Below are positions 7,577 through 16,020 of a DNA stretch of 40,738 nt, one piece after another. Where the stretch lies: NCBI GenBank assembly GCA_030638325.1, contig DAOWEV010000193.1, forward strand, positions 1 through 40,738, in the 5' to 3' direction. Every line of letters begins with the position of its first letter. Positions within the stretch are counted from its first letter, which is position 1. The notes under the pieces were generated by a model, which was given only the letters and a program-made list of their open reading frames with translations, was not told the origin of the DNA and made no database searches. The stretch is from Bacteroidales bacterium (GTDB taxonomy: Bacteria; Bacteroidota; Bacteroidia; Bacteroidales; JAGOPY01). The position numbers were made by a program, and so were the translations under genes.

Positions 7577-10500
7577 TTAAAAATGCGCTCTCAACTGTAA
7601 ACTCCCTATGTGAACGGCATTTAAATCTTCCGCCTTCCTGCCGTCATACACCAGGTTAAGCTGCAGGAATTTAGCGAGGTTCTGTTGATAAGACACGCTC
7701 CAGGTTGCATTCTTGCCGGTCTTATATCCACCCAGCATTTCAAAAGTTAAAGGTGTATTCTGCGCTCCATCATAAGAGGTTGAGATATAATTAACTTTAA
7801 GGACGACATTCCCTTTGTTTACGATCCTGTATGTGACCTCTGTTCCGATATCCTGGATCATCGCTTTCTCTTTTGCCTCACCTAAAGTATTGATCTTGTA
7901 TGATAATTGATAAGTCAGGTCAATCCTGAAAGAGGAGTTGGGCTGGTATATGAGGGAAGGCCGCAGTTCGTCAAATTTCACCGAATAATTATTACCGGAG
8001 TAAAAATCAGATCCGCGGCTGCTGGTACCCCTGTTATATTTCATATTTATTGTGAAGGCCTCGTAAAAATTCCACCGTATTGAGATCCCGTTCCGGGTAA
8101 TCCTTCGGATTTCAAATCCACTCACAAGCAGGGCCTTGTTCCGGTTGGTTTGGTAATTCAAATCAAATCCGAACTTTTGATTGACCCTGTTATAATATAA
8201 GGTATTCCTGAAAGATGAATTCAGTGACAGGAGTGCCGTATCATTGATCATATCACCTGTTGCAAACGGATTGAAAGCAATCCATGGATCATCCGATGAG
8301 GACTTTCTTTCAGTTCTGTAGATCAACTGATCCGAGAACCTTGCCACAACACCTTTCCAGCCTTTCTTTTTCTTCCAGACAACAGCGGGTTGAATGTTTA
8401 TTGATTCGGTGAATTTGCTGAAATAGGATCTGACATACTCATTACTTTGAGTAAAAACCCTGATATAGTTGGCCTGGTCCTTAAAAGGAGCCACCTCAAA
8501 TTCATTCAATTGTTCAATGCTATCGTTATTATAATCCACCCACATAAAGATCCCTTCCCCGTTGGGCACTTTCAGGTAATAAAACTCCTGCCTGGTCTCA
8601 GATCCACTCCCTAATTCATAAAAGGTGTTTGATGTTATAGTGCCTTTCAGGAATTTTACAAAATATTCCAGCCTGCCGACAATAGTATTTTCTGGTTGCT
8701 GTGATACCCGGGTTGTATCTTTAACGGCCAGGGTTCTGTAAGTAGCCCCAACGGTAATCCTGTTGGAGGCATTTTTCAGCAAACTGACTCTAAACCCAAG
8801 ATCCTGTGCTGCTGTTGCCTGCCTTAAGCTGTTTTGGTATGGTAGCTTATCCACCCTGTTTTTATAACTGATTGAATATTGATTACGAATAGTGTCAGGA
8901 CTTTCCATGTATACTTCCCACTGTATAAATGAGAAACTGTTCAGTAACAATGAATCCGTCTGTTTATTCCGGTATTGGTTGTTTTCCTGTTCCAGCCTGA
9001 TCCCGGTTTTGAACCATTTGAATTCTTTTGATAATCCTGCCATCTGGCGTAAGAAACCGGTTGTCAGATCATCTTGAGCAGAGTTCATCAAATTGCCGTC
9101 AAACATCAGCTCAAAACCTTTTATCTTCACCAGCGCTCCGATGAAATTCCGGTAGGCCTGGTACTCATCTCCGATAAACAGCGTATTGACCTGCCAGCCT
9201 ATATATCCGTATTTATCATTTAAAAGGCTCAGGTTCACTCCTGCCAGGTGCTGATCCAGTAAAAGCAGTGAGTCATCCAGGTTCCAGTCACGTGTAAACT
9301 CAACCGGACGAAAGCGCTCCACAGGCCTGAAACGGTCATCAACGAACTCATAGGAGGCTTTGCTTGAAATCTTCCACAATGTATCCTTTTTTTTATTGAT
9401 ATATGACAGATTATTAAATTTCAACCTGATACCAAAGCCTAAATTGTCATTGTCATCTTTTGGAGAAAATAAGTTCAAATCATTGTTACTCATGGCGATC
9501 TCAGCGTTTAAGGAAGTTCTTTTATTGAACTTATAGCCGGCCCCCAGCACCAGCATTTGTGTCTTGTCAGGGGTCACCAGCAGCTTTACCGGTTCGTAAC
9601 TTCCCTGCGGAACCCCATCCACAGGAGCAACCCATTTGTATACCCTGCCGTTGACGCCAAGATTATCCAGCAAGTAGTTCCCCTTTTTCTGCCCCATATT
9701 GGAAAAGCTAACGCGGTACACTGCGCTGTCGGGATTTGCTGATAAAACAAATACCGAATCATATAAAACCTGATTAACCAGGGTATCCACCATTTTGTAG
9801 CGGATTTGATCCGTGGCATAGCCGAGGCTGTCAAAACCCGGAACAAAGGCGCTTCCCACATCATCGCCAATGGTTGATAAATAGGCTTTTTCATCCGGGC
9901 TCAATGGCTGCAGAAGAGATTGGTTTTTCAGGTCCTGCTCGGAATAAAAATTGAATCTCAGGCTGAGCTTATTCATTTCCAATTCATTACCTACAAAAAA
10001 CAAGGAGCGGGCATAACGTTCATCTGAATATTCAAATTCAACGATTATTCTTTTATCCTTATTGATCAGGATATTAGGGGTAAAAGTTACTTCGGCCGTG
10101 TTATAATCTATGATATAATCACATTTCTCACCCCGGGTCATCAGCATACCATCAATATAAACATTCTCGGATCCCGCGAGAACGATGATATAGGTCTCTC
10201 CGCCAGCTCCTGTCAACTTATAGGGCCCCTGGTTGCCTTCCTGCCCCTGGATTTTATTCCTCGCAAACTTTCCCTTCGAAAGCGCTGCTGCTGCTTTGAC
10301 CCGGTATGTTCCGGGGCCGGAAGTCCTTTTTTTTCCGACCTTTACTTCTGTTGAAAACAAACCGCCCTGCAGCTTTTTATAAAAATTCATAAAATACCCG
10401 GGTGGCTTTGTCAGTACAAAATCACCGGCAACCAGGATTGACTTGCGGTGTTTCAGTTGAATATAAACCCTGTCAAACTCCTGGATTACCTGTGTATTGC

Positions 10501-11080
10501 CATAGGGTTGTACAGGGATGTTATTATCCGAGATGGCCGCTAAAATTTCAATCTCAGGGCTCAGTTTACCTGACAGTTGAAGGTTAAAACTAGAGTTCAC
10601 CACCACATCCTGATTATTCCCGAATGAGATACCCCGTGAAATGCTCCCGCTTTTGTTCAATCCTCTTGTCCGGAATAGCTCATCGGGGGAAGTGACAGGT
10701 TGGTATCGCAAGCTGAAAGGACTTTGATAGCCTCCTTCATCCGCTTCAATCCGGGTATTGTCCTTGTGTCTGTATACCCTATTTAAATTCACCGGGAAAA
10801 CCCGGTAGGATATCCTGAGCTTTGTAAAAGAAAACATTGAAGTATCAATGATCATGAGGCCATGAAAGTGGTCCAGGCTGTATAAACTATCAGCAATTCC
10901 GGATCCATCAATAGCTGTCAAAATAACAGACCCGGGAACAATGCTCAGGGAGTCCAGTTTCAGGGTGTCGGATGTTAGCTCAATAACTGTAGAACGCAGA
11001 TTGCTCAAATCCTGCTGCGACCTGGCGGCAATCGAAATGAAAAAAAACAGTAGCAGATATGGTGCAATCTTCTTATTCAA
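7577..11080 (-). CDS. Large outer-membrane beta-barrel protein of unknown function
   Basis: The 1167-aa product has a Sec signal peptide (about residues 1-21, cleavage near ARS-QQ) and ends in LRAHF, a C-terminal aromatic typical of BAM-inserted barrels. Residues 145-225 (GSISRGISFGNNQDVVVNSS, then an ISDNNIPVQPYGNTQ block and a VAGDF strand) and 280-352 (GQEGNQGPYKLTG, YIDGMLMTRGE, DYIIDYNTAEVTFTP, RIIVEFEYSD) are highly regular. From memory I associate these blocks with a widespread but uncharacterised Bacteroidota family. They recall sections of the T9SS translocon SprA/Sov, but this protein is about half that length. The remaining 800 residues alternate in beta-strand fashion. It is transcribed alone, upstream of and in the same direction as the T9SS operon. 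Function is not known; a role in surface assembly or transport is inference. Confidence 0.85.
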   Translation of the reverse strand: MNKKIAPYLLLFFFISIAARSQQDLSNLRSTVIELTSDTLKLDSLSIVPGSVILTAIDGSGIADSLYSLDHFHGLMIIDTSMFSFTKLRISYRVFPVNLNRVYRHKDNTRIEADEGGYQSPFSLRYQPVTSPDELFRTRGLNKSGSISRGISFGNNQDVVVNSSFNLQLSGKLSPEIEILAAISDNNIPVQPYGNTQVIQEFDRVYIQLKHRKSILVAGDFVLTKPPGYFMNFYKKLQGGLFSTEVKVGKKRTSGPGTYRVKAAAALSKGKFARNKIQGQEGNQGPYKLTGAGGETYIIVLAGSENVYIDGMLMTRGEKCDYIIDYNTAEVTFTPNILINKDKRIIVEFEYSDERYARSLFFVGNELEMNKLSLRFNFYSEQDLKNQSLLQPLSPDEKAYLSTIGDDVGSAFVPGFDSLGYATDQIRYKMVDTLVNQVLYDSVFVLSANPDSAVYRVSFSNMGQKKGNYLLDNLGVNGRVYKWVAPVDGVPQGSYEPVKLLVTPDKTQMLVLGAGYKFNKRTSLNAEIAMSNNDLNLFSPKDDNDNLGFGIRLKFNNLSYINKKKDTLWKISSKASYEFVDDRFRPVERFRPVEFTRDWNLDDSLLLLDQHLAGVNLSLLNDKYGYIGWQVNTLFIGDEYQAYRNFIGALVKIKGFELMFDGNLMNSAQDDLTTGFLRQMAGLSKEFKWFKTGIRLEQENNQYRNKQTDSLLLNSFSFIQWEVYMESPDTIRNQYSISYKNRVDKLPYQNSLRQATAAQDLGFRVSLLKNASNRITVGATYRTLAVKDTTRVSQQPENTIVGRLEYFVKFLKGTITSNTFYELGSGSETRQEFYYLKVPNGEGIFMWVDYNNDSIEQLNEFEVAPFKDQANYIRVFTQSNEYVRSYFSKFTESINIQPAVVWKKKKGWKGVVARFSDQLIYRTERKSSSDDPWIAFNPFATGDMINDTALLSLNSSFRNTLYYNRVNQKFGFDLNYQTNRNKALLVSGFEIRRITRNGISIRWNFYEAFTINMKYNRGTSSRGSDFYSGNNYSVKFDELRPSLIYQPNSSFRIDLTYQLSYKINTLGEAKEKAMIQDIGTEVTYRIVNKGNVVLKVNYISTSYDGAQNTPLTFEMLGGYKTGKNATWSVSYQQNLAKFLQLNLVYDGRKAEDLNAVHIGSLQLRAHF

Positions 11081-11123
11081 GACAATGTATAACGGTCAAT
11101 ATGAATAAATAATGTAAAAATAT

Positions 11124-11131
11124 CAAATCTA
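11124..11131 (-). promoter_or_regulatory. -7 element for the 1167-aa barrel gene
   Basis: Reads TAGATTTG on the minus strand (TAnnTTTG consensus), 44 nt before the ATG at 11080. It is divergent with the yitT-like promoter about 50 bp away. Confidence 0.45.
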
Positions 11132-11176
11132 TTGTGAAAAAAACCTGAAACCTTTTTTCTATATTACAAATCCTAT

Positions 11177-11184
11177 TACATTTG
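11177..11184 (+). promoter_or_regulatory. -7 element for the YitT-family gene
   Basis: TACATTTG, an exact TAnnTTTG match, 36 nt before the ATG at 11220. No convincing -33 box was seen. Confidence 0.5.
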
Positions 11185-11219
11185 CACGCTTTTTTGGGAA
11201 ATTTTTAAAATCAATCATC

Positions 11220-12110
11220 ATGACATTCATAACAAAAGAAAAACGGTTCAGTAAGAAGTGGTTCATTACCTATGGGTTGATCGTCGTCGGAGCCTTTATT
11301 ATGGCCGCTGGGTTTGTGCTTTTCATAACCCCCTATAAGATCGTTCCGGGGGGTGTATACGGGATTGCGATCGTGCTTCACCATACTTTTGGGTTTCCGG
11401 TTGGGCTGACCGCATTGTGTTTTGATATTCCCTTGACTATCATAGGGATCCGGATACTGGGGCCGAGGTTTGGCATCAAGACTGTTGTCGGGTTTGTACT
11501 GACGGCAGTATTCGTGGATGGACTAACCTATTTTTACGGTGAATCACCCCTGGTAGATAATGTCCTGCTTTCTTCTATCTATGGCGGTTTGTTCTTAGGT
11601 ATCGGCCTGGGGATGATCTTCAAATCACGGGCCACCTCGGGAGGTTCTGATATTGTGGCCATGATCATTGCCAAGTACACAAAACTTCCGCTGGGGCAAT
11701 TGATGATCCTGGTGGATTCAGCCATCGTTCTAATTGGGTTGTTCTCTTTCGGCGACTGGGAGATCCCATTGTATTCCCTGATCGTGATCTTTATCGTGGG
11801 CAGGGTGGTGGATGTTGTACTACAGGGTATCAGCTACGATAAGACCTTATTCATCATCTCCGAAAAACACCGGGAGATCCGCGACAAGATCATTGGCGAC
11901 CTGAACCGGGGAGGCACATTTTTTAAGGGCGAAGGCATGTATAGCGGGAGTGAAAAAACCATGATCTATACCATTGTAAACCGCCGGGAGCTTGTCATCC
12001 TGCAGGAGTTCATCCACCGGATCGATCCCGAAGCTTTCATGACCGTTATCAACGCCAACGAGGTGCTGGGCCATGGATTCCGGTCGTTGAGAGAGAAAGT
12101 GGAGGATTGA
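11220..12110 (+). CDS. YitT family membrane protein with DUF2179 domain
   Basis: The 296-aa protein has five or six hydrophobic segments in residues 15-205 and a soluble C-terminal DUF2179 domain (about 206-290). Signature stretches of the YitT family are FVLFITPYKIVPGGVYGIA near residue 32 and RATSGGSDIVAMI near 138. The C-terminal domain contains DLNRGGTFFKGEGMYSG, the family's ligand-binding-like loop. The biochemical function of the family is not established; transport or sensing of a small molecule is often suggested. It is a single-gene unit with its own -7 element. Its stop codon's last base begins the heptamer array that fills the gap to the convergent rseP. Confidence 0.9.
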   Translation: MTFITKEKRFSKKWFITYGLIVVGAFIMAAGFVLFITPYKIVPGGVYGIAIVLHHTFGFPVGLTALCFDIPLTIIGIRILGPRFGIKTVVGFVLTAVFVDGLTYFYGESPLVDNVLLSSIYGGLFLGIGLGMIFKSRATSGGSDIVAMIIAKYTKLPLGQLMILVDSAIVLIGLFSFGDWEIPLYSLIVIFIVGRVVDVVLQGISYDKTLFIISEKHREIRDKIIGDLNRGGTFFKGEGMYSGSEKTMIYTIVNRRELVILQEFIHRIDPEAFMTVINANEVLGHGFRSLREKVED

Positions 12111-12221
12111 GAAGACGGAAGTCGGAAGTCAGAAGACAGAAGACAGAAGTCAGAAGACAGAAGACGGAAGTCGGAAGACGGAAGTCAGAAGACGGAAGTC
12201 GGAAGTCGGAAGTCGGAAGGC
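12110..12221. repeat. Heptamer tandem array RGAAGWC, 16 units
   Basis: Sixteen consecutive 7-bp units can be read without a gap, each GGAAGTC, GGAAGAC, AGAAGTC or AGAAGAC (last unit GGAAGGC). The first base overlaps the YitT stop codon and the array ends 15 bp before the rseP stop. A five-unit relative is at 15797-15831. It is not a CRISPR: there are no spacers. Confidence 0.9.
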
Positions 12222-12236
12222 AGATGGTAGTTTTTT

Positions 12237-13559
12237 CTACTTGAACAATTTAATGATATCATTGCCATTGGCGAAGATCAGCAGGGCGAACAGGAGCACC
12301 ATTCCAACGATCTGTGCGTGTTCCATGAACTTGTCGCTGGGCTTTCGGCCGGTGATGATCTCGTAGAGCAGGAACATCACATGGCCTCCATCAAGGGCCG
12401 GTATCGGCAAGACGTTCAGGATGGCCAGCATTATCGATAAAAAGGCTGTCAGACGCCAGAAAGCCGGCCAATCCCATGTGGGAGGAAAGATACTGCCAAT
12501 GGTGATAAAGCCACCTACCGATTCATATGCTTTGACTTCAGGGGAAAACAACAGCCTTAACTGTTTCAGATAATCTACAATGCCTCTGTAAGCTCTTGAG
12601 GTACCTGCCGGAATGGCCTGCACAAAAGAATATTCTATCCTGCTGGTCTCAAAATATTTACCGGGATCTGTATAAATGCCCACCAGGCCATCCGGTGTTA
12701 CCCCCACATCATAATCAAGGGTGTCATTGGTCCGGACAATAACCATGGGGACCGTTTTTCCTTTATTCGCCTTAACTGCCTTAACAAATTGATCAAAGTA
12801 TACTGTCGGTTGGTCATCCACCAGAATGATCTTGTCATTCACCATCAGCCCGGCTTCCCTGGCCGTCGACTCATTGGCAAAGCGTTCGATCTCAAAGGGA
12901 AACCTGGGGGATATGAAATCAGGGTTTTTTTGTTTGATCAGCTTCCCGAGAAACCCTTCCGGTACATCGATCTCGATTTCTTCACCATCTCTGATGATCT
13001 GTATGGTCTTGGCTTCATCCAGGATCAGCACAAGCGGTATTTTTCTAAATTCTTTGACTTCAACATGGTCCAGGCTGATGATCTTGTCTCCGTCTCTCAG
13101 ACCCAGTTCCATCCCGAGGGAGTCGACTGCGATCCCATATTTATTAACTTCAGAGGTGGGCAGATACTGTTCTCCCCAAACAGCCAATATGCCAATATAA
13201 ATAGCTATTGCCAGTAAGACGTTAACGGTAACACCTCCGAGCATGATGATGAGTCTTTGCCAGGCCGGCTTTGACCTGAATTCCCAGGGCTGGGGGGGCT
13301 TTTTCATCTGTTCCTTATCCATCGATTCATCGATCATGCCCGAGATCTTGACATAGCCGCCGAGGGGCAGCCACCCCAATCCGTATATAGTACCTTTGTA
13401 GTTGATCTTAAAAACCGAGAACCATGGATTAAAGAAAAGATAAAATTTCTCTACCCTTGTCTTGAATATCTTAGCGGCCAGAAAATGACCGAACTCATGA
13501 AAAATAACAAGTATAGAAAGGCTTAACAGCAGTTGCAATATTTTGATCAGAATTTCCAT
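12237..13559 (-). CDS. rseP: RseP-type site-2 zinc metalloprotease
   Basis: This inner-membrane protease cuts transmembrane helices, for example of anti-sigma factors, in regulated intramembrane proteolysis. The 440-aa protein has the zinc motif HEFGH at residues 21-25 in the first membrane helix, the GLGWLPLGGYVKISG loop after it, a periplasmic part with PDZ-type segments (about 120-290), and the second catalytic motif NVLPIPALDGGHVMF near residue 385 that supplies the third zinc ligand (Asp). Length is normal. It is the last gene of an M23 peptidase-dxr-rseP run, the common Bacteroidota arrangement, 35 bp after dxr. Its substrate here is not visible in the window. Confidence 0.96.
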   Translation of the reverse strand: MEILIKILQLLLSLSILVIFHEFGHFLAAKIFKTRVEKFYLFFNPWFSVFKINYKGTIYGLGWLPLGGYVKISGMIDESMDKEQMKKPPQPWEFRSKPAWQRLIIMLGGVTVNVLLAIAIYIGILAVWGEQYLPTSEVNKYGIAVDSLGMELGLRDGDKIISLDHVEVKEFRKIPLVLILDEAKTIQIIRDGEEIEIDVPEGFLGKLIKQKNPDFISPRFPFEIERFANESTAREAGLMVNDKIILVDDQPTVYFDQFVKAVKANKGKTVPMVIVRTNDTLDYDVGVTPDGLVGIYTDPGKYFETSRIEYSFVQAIPAGTSRAYRGIVDYLKQLRLLFSPEVKAYESVGGFITIGSIFPPTWDWPAFWRLTAFLSIMLAILNVLPIPALDGGHVMFLLYEIITGRKPSDKFMEHAQIVGMVLLFALLIFANGNDIIKLFK

Positions 13560-13594
13560 TTCCTTATCCTATTTTTACTTCTTAATCTTACGCA

Positions 13595-14749
13595 TCAATG
13601 GCGTATCAAACTTAAAGCCAATTGCCTGGTTTCATTATCGGTAGCTACATAATCATCATATTCCGGTTCCTCAAAATAACTGACATGGGTCAGACAATGT
13701 TCAACAACCCCGGATATTTCGAGGAATCCGATACGATCCTTCAGAAACGCATCAACGGCTACTTCATTGGCAGCGTTCAGGACACAACTTGCGTTGCCCC
13801 CTTTTTCGAGCGCCTCAAAAGCGAGTGCAAGATTACGAAAAATTTTAATATCCGGGGGATAAAAAGTAAGATCAGGAGCATTTGCTAAATCAAATCTTTT
13901 GAAATCCGATCTCAGCCTCTCCGGGAACGCCAGGGCATATTGAATGGGTAACTTCATATCAGGGAGGCCCATCTGTGCTTTAATGGAACCATCGTGGAAC
14001 TGCACCAAAGAATGAATGATCGACTGGGGATGTATGATGACCTCTATCTGTTCCGGCTTCAGGCCGAATAGCCACCTGGCCTCAATAACCTCCAGGCCCT
14101 TGTTCATCAAAGTAGCAGAATCGACAGTTATCTTGTTACCCATGTTCCAGTTGGGATGCTTCAGCGCTTCGTGCTTTGTTACTTTTTCAAGTTGCTTCAG
14201 CGTTTTTCCAAAGAAAGGCCCTCCTGATGCTGTCAGGATGATCTTTTCAACATTGTTATAATCTTCGCCCGCCATACACTGGAAAATGGCCGAATGTTCC
14301 GAGTCAACGGGGATGACAGCAGCATTGTGGTCACTGGCCAGCTTTGACACCAGGGCGCCACCCACAACCAGTGACTCCTTGTTGGCCAGGGCCAATACCT
14401 TCCCGGCTTTCAAGGTATTGAGTGTGGGTAAAAACCCGGCATATCCGACAAGGGCATTCAACACCACATCGATGTTATCGGAATCAACGATCTGGGCTAC
14501 AGCATCCTCGCCGGAATAGACTTTTATATCGTAGGAAAATAAAGCATCAGACACTTCCCGGTAATGATCTTCCCGGGCAATAATCACGGCGTTCGGTTTA
14601 TGATGAATGGCTTGCCGGATGAGCAGGTCTTTATTGGACCAGGCGCTCAGCACTTCCACTTCAAACTTGCCGGTATTTGCACCGATCACCTCCAGGGCTT
14701 GCCTCCCTATTGAGCCTGTGGAACCAAGTATGGCTATCTTTTTTTTCAC
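13595..14749 (-). CDS. dxr: 1-deoxy-D-xylulose 5-phosphate reductoisomerase
   Basis: Dxr catalyses the second step of the MEP pathway, NADPH-dependent conversion of DXP to 2-C-methyl-D-erythritol 4-phosphate, in the cytoplasm, feeding undecaprenyl and quinone synthesis. The 384-aa protein starts with the nucleotide-binding motif ILGSTGSIGRQ (residues 7-17), has ALANKESLVVGG near 120, the metal/substrate loop PVDSEHSAIFQ near 147, SGGPFFGKT near 175 and the conserved HPNWNMGNKITVDSATLMNK region near 197. All are intact and the length is normal. It lies 11 bp after the M23 peptidase gene and 35 bp before rseP, so the three are one unit. Confidence 0.97.
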   Translation of the reverse strand: MKKKIAILGSTGSIGRQALEVIGANTGKFEVEVLSAWSNKDLLIRQAIHHKPNAVIIAREDHYREVSDALFSYDIKVYSGEDAVAQIVDSDNIDVVLNALVGYAGFLPTLNTLKAGKVLALANKESLVVGGALVSKLASDHNAAVIPVDSEHSAIFQCMAGEDYNNVEKIILTASGGPFFGKTLKQLEKVTKHEALKHPNWNMGNKITVDSATLMNKGLEVIEARWLFGLKPEQIEVIIHPQSIIHSLVQFHDGSIKAQMGLPDMKLPIQYALAFPERLRSDFKRFDLANAPDLTFYPPDIKIFRNLALAFEALEKGGNASCVLNAANEVAVDAFLKDRIGFLEISGVVEHCLTHVSYFEEPEYDDYVATDNETRQLALSLIRH

Positions 14750-14760
14750 AATATGATGTT

Positions 14761-15642
14761 TTAAAAGATCATCAGTTCGGCCGGATTCAAAGGTGTTCCG
14801 TCATACCAGATCTCAAAATGCAAATGGGGCCCCGTGCTTAACTCCCCTGATTCACCAACAATGGCTATTGGTTCGCCGGCCCTCACAAAAGCACCTTGAT
14901 CTTTCAGCAAACTGGAGTTATGTTTATAGACTGAGAAAAGATTATGCTGGTGTTGAATGCCAATAACATACCCCGTTTCCAGGGTCCAGTTCACAAAAAT
15001 CACAACCCCGTTCAGAGTGGCTTTAACTGCTTCGTTCTTTTTCGCGACGATATCCACTCCGAAATGCTTCTCACGGGGATTAAACGAATTTGTGATGATG
15101 CCGTTCAGGGGGGTGAAAAAAATAAAATCACTGACTGAAGATCTACCGGATGATTTTCCATCCTCTTTGATCAGAAAAATATTGTACATGCTTTGCTGTT
15201 CAAAATCCACCCTGAGGATAGAATCCTCTTTCGACCTGGTGATGGTGACATCATCATAATTAATACCGGATTCAACGGTTTCCGGGATTTGGTTCACAGT
15301 ATCTCTTCCTTCCAGGATCATCTTCAGGTTGTATAAGTAAAGATTTTTTTGCCTGAAATCCATTTCCAATGAATCTGCCCTATATTCCAGTATATCAATC
15401 TTATGGTAAAGTGACATATCAGTATAACCGGGTATGTATTCCCGAAGCGGTGTAAAAGCAATCAACCCGATCGTTAAGGCGATCAACACAATGGCTATGG
15501 TTCCCATGGCGACAAAAACATTCCAGCGGGATAACCGGAAGGATATGCGTTCTTCATATGTCTGGTCATTCAGGATAACCAGTTTATACTTGCTCCGGAG
15601 TTTCCTGGTCCACTTTTTCTTTTGCTTGCTTTGCTGTTCCAT
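14761..15642 (-). CDS. M23 family (LytM-like) membrane-anchored peptidase
   Basis: A peptidoglycan-associated zinc endopeptidase or regulator of such an enzyme. I start at ATG 15642 (293 aa), which opens with the basic cytoplasmic stretch MEQQSKQKKKWTRK; an in-frame Met at 15690 would add 16 residues. A single transmembrane helix lies about 25 residues after the basic stretch (VFVAMGTIAIVLIALTIGLIAF), then a short helical linker. The C-terminal LytM domain carries the zinc motifs HFGVD (H-x3-D) and HLHFE (H-x-H), with the conserved GESGELSTGPHLHFE ending, so it should be catalytically competent. It heads the dxr-rseP run. Confidence 0.92.
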   Translation of the reverse strand: MEQQSKQKKKWTRKLRSKYKLVILNDQTYEERISFRLSRWNVFVAMGTIAIVLIALTIGLIAFTPLREYIPGYTDMSLYHKIDILEYRADSLEMDFRQKNLYLYNLKMILEGRDTVNQIPETVESGINYDDVTITRSKEDSILRVDFEQQSMYNIFLIKEDGKSSGRSSVSDFIFFTPLNGIITNSFNPREKHFGVDIVAKKNEAVKATLNGVVIFVNWTLETGYVIGIQHQHNLFSVYKHNSSLLKDQGAFVRAGEPIAIVGESGELSTGPHLHFEIWYDGTPLNPAELMIF

Positions 15643-15796
15643 TATATTTGGCTCGGACTGCAAATATCGGAAAATTTTAAGGAGTCTCATTATTTTATAA
15701 CTTTGCAGATCGGCAGCAGATTGAAAATCATGGGAAATAACGAGCTAATAAAATAATTTTTCAGTTTATCAGTTATTAGATTTATAATGCCAAAGC

Positions 15797-15831
15797 AAGT
15801 CGGAAGTCGGAAGTCCGAAGACGGAAGTTCG
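15797..15831. repeat. Heptamer array AAGTCGG, 5 units
   Basis: Five 7-bp units (AAGTCGG, AAGTCGG, AAGTCCG, AAGACGG, AAGTTCG), the same family as the array at 12110-12221 in another phase. Confidence 0.8.
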
Positions 15832-15840
15832 AAGCAATTG

Positions 15841-15848
15841 TACTTTTG
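15841..15848 (+). promoter_or_regulatory. Possible -7 element for sprE
   Basis: TACTTTTG matches TAnnTTTG but is about 172 nt before the sprE start; it is the nearest match on this strand. A chance match is possible. Confidence 0.25.
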
Positions 15849-16020
15849 GCAATGAAATATACTCATTGGGCGCTGAATGATGGAAAAATGGAATAATAGA
15901 AGAGTGGAAGACCTATTACTTTCAGGGTCTCCAACGGGGCTCAATTCCAACATTCCAATATTCCAATATTCCAACCGTCAAAGAAGGTGGATTTCAAATT
16001 AAAGAGTGAGGCGCTGAATT

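Larger units (their letters stand above)
15691..16020. other. 330-bp spacer with repeats, no gene
   Basis: The gap between the divergent M23 peptidase and sprE holds the five-unit heptamer array at 15797-15831, bracketed by TGCCAAA (15788-15794) and TTTGGCA (15845-15851), an octamer run ATTCCAAT/C near 15948-15977, and two copies of GGCGCTGAAT (near 15869 and 16010). TAnnTTTG matches on the plus strand occur at 15698-15705 and 15841-15848. A minus-strand frame across it reads through the repeats and is not convincing. Confidence 0.6.

Noticed and set aside
12110-12221. Possible CRISPR array
   Set aside because: Units are 7 bp with no spacers between them, and no cas gene is near.
15690-15974. 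A 94-codon minus-strand open frame upstream of the M23 peptidase gene
   Set aside because: It runs through the heptamer and octamer repeats, has no domain signal, and lies in a spacer; it is open by chance.
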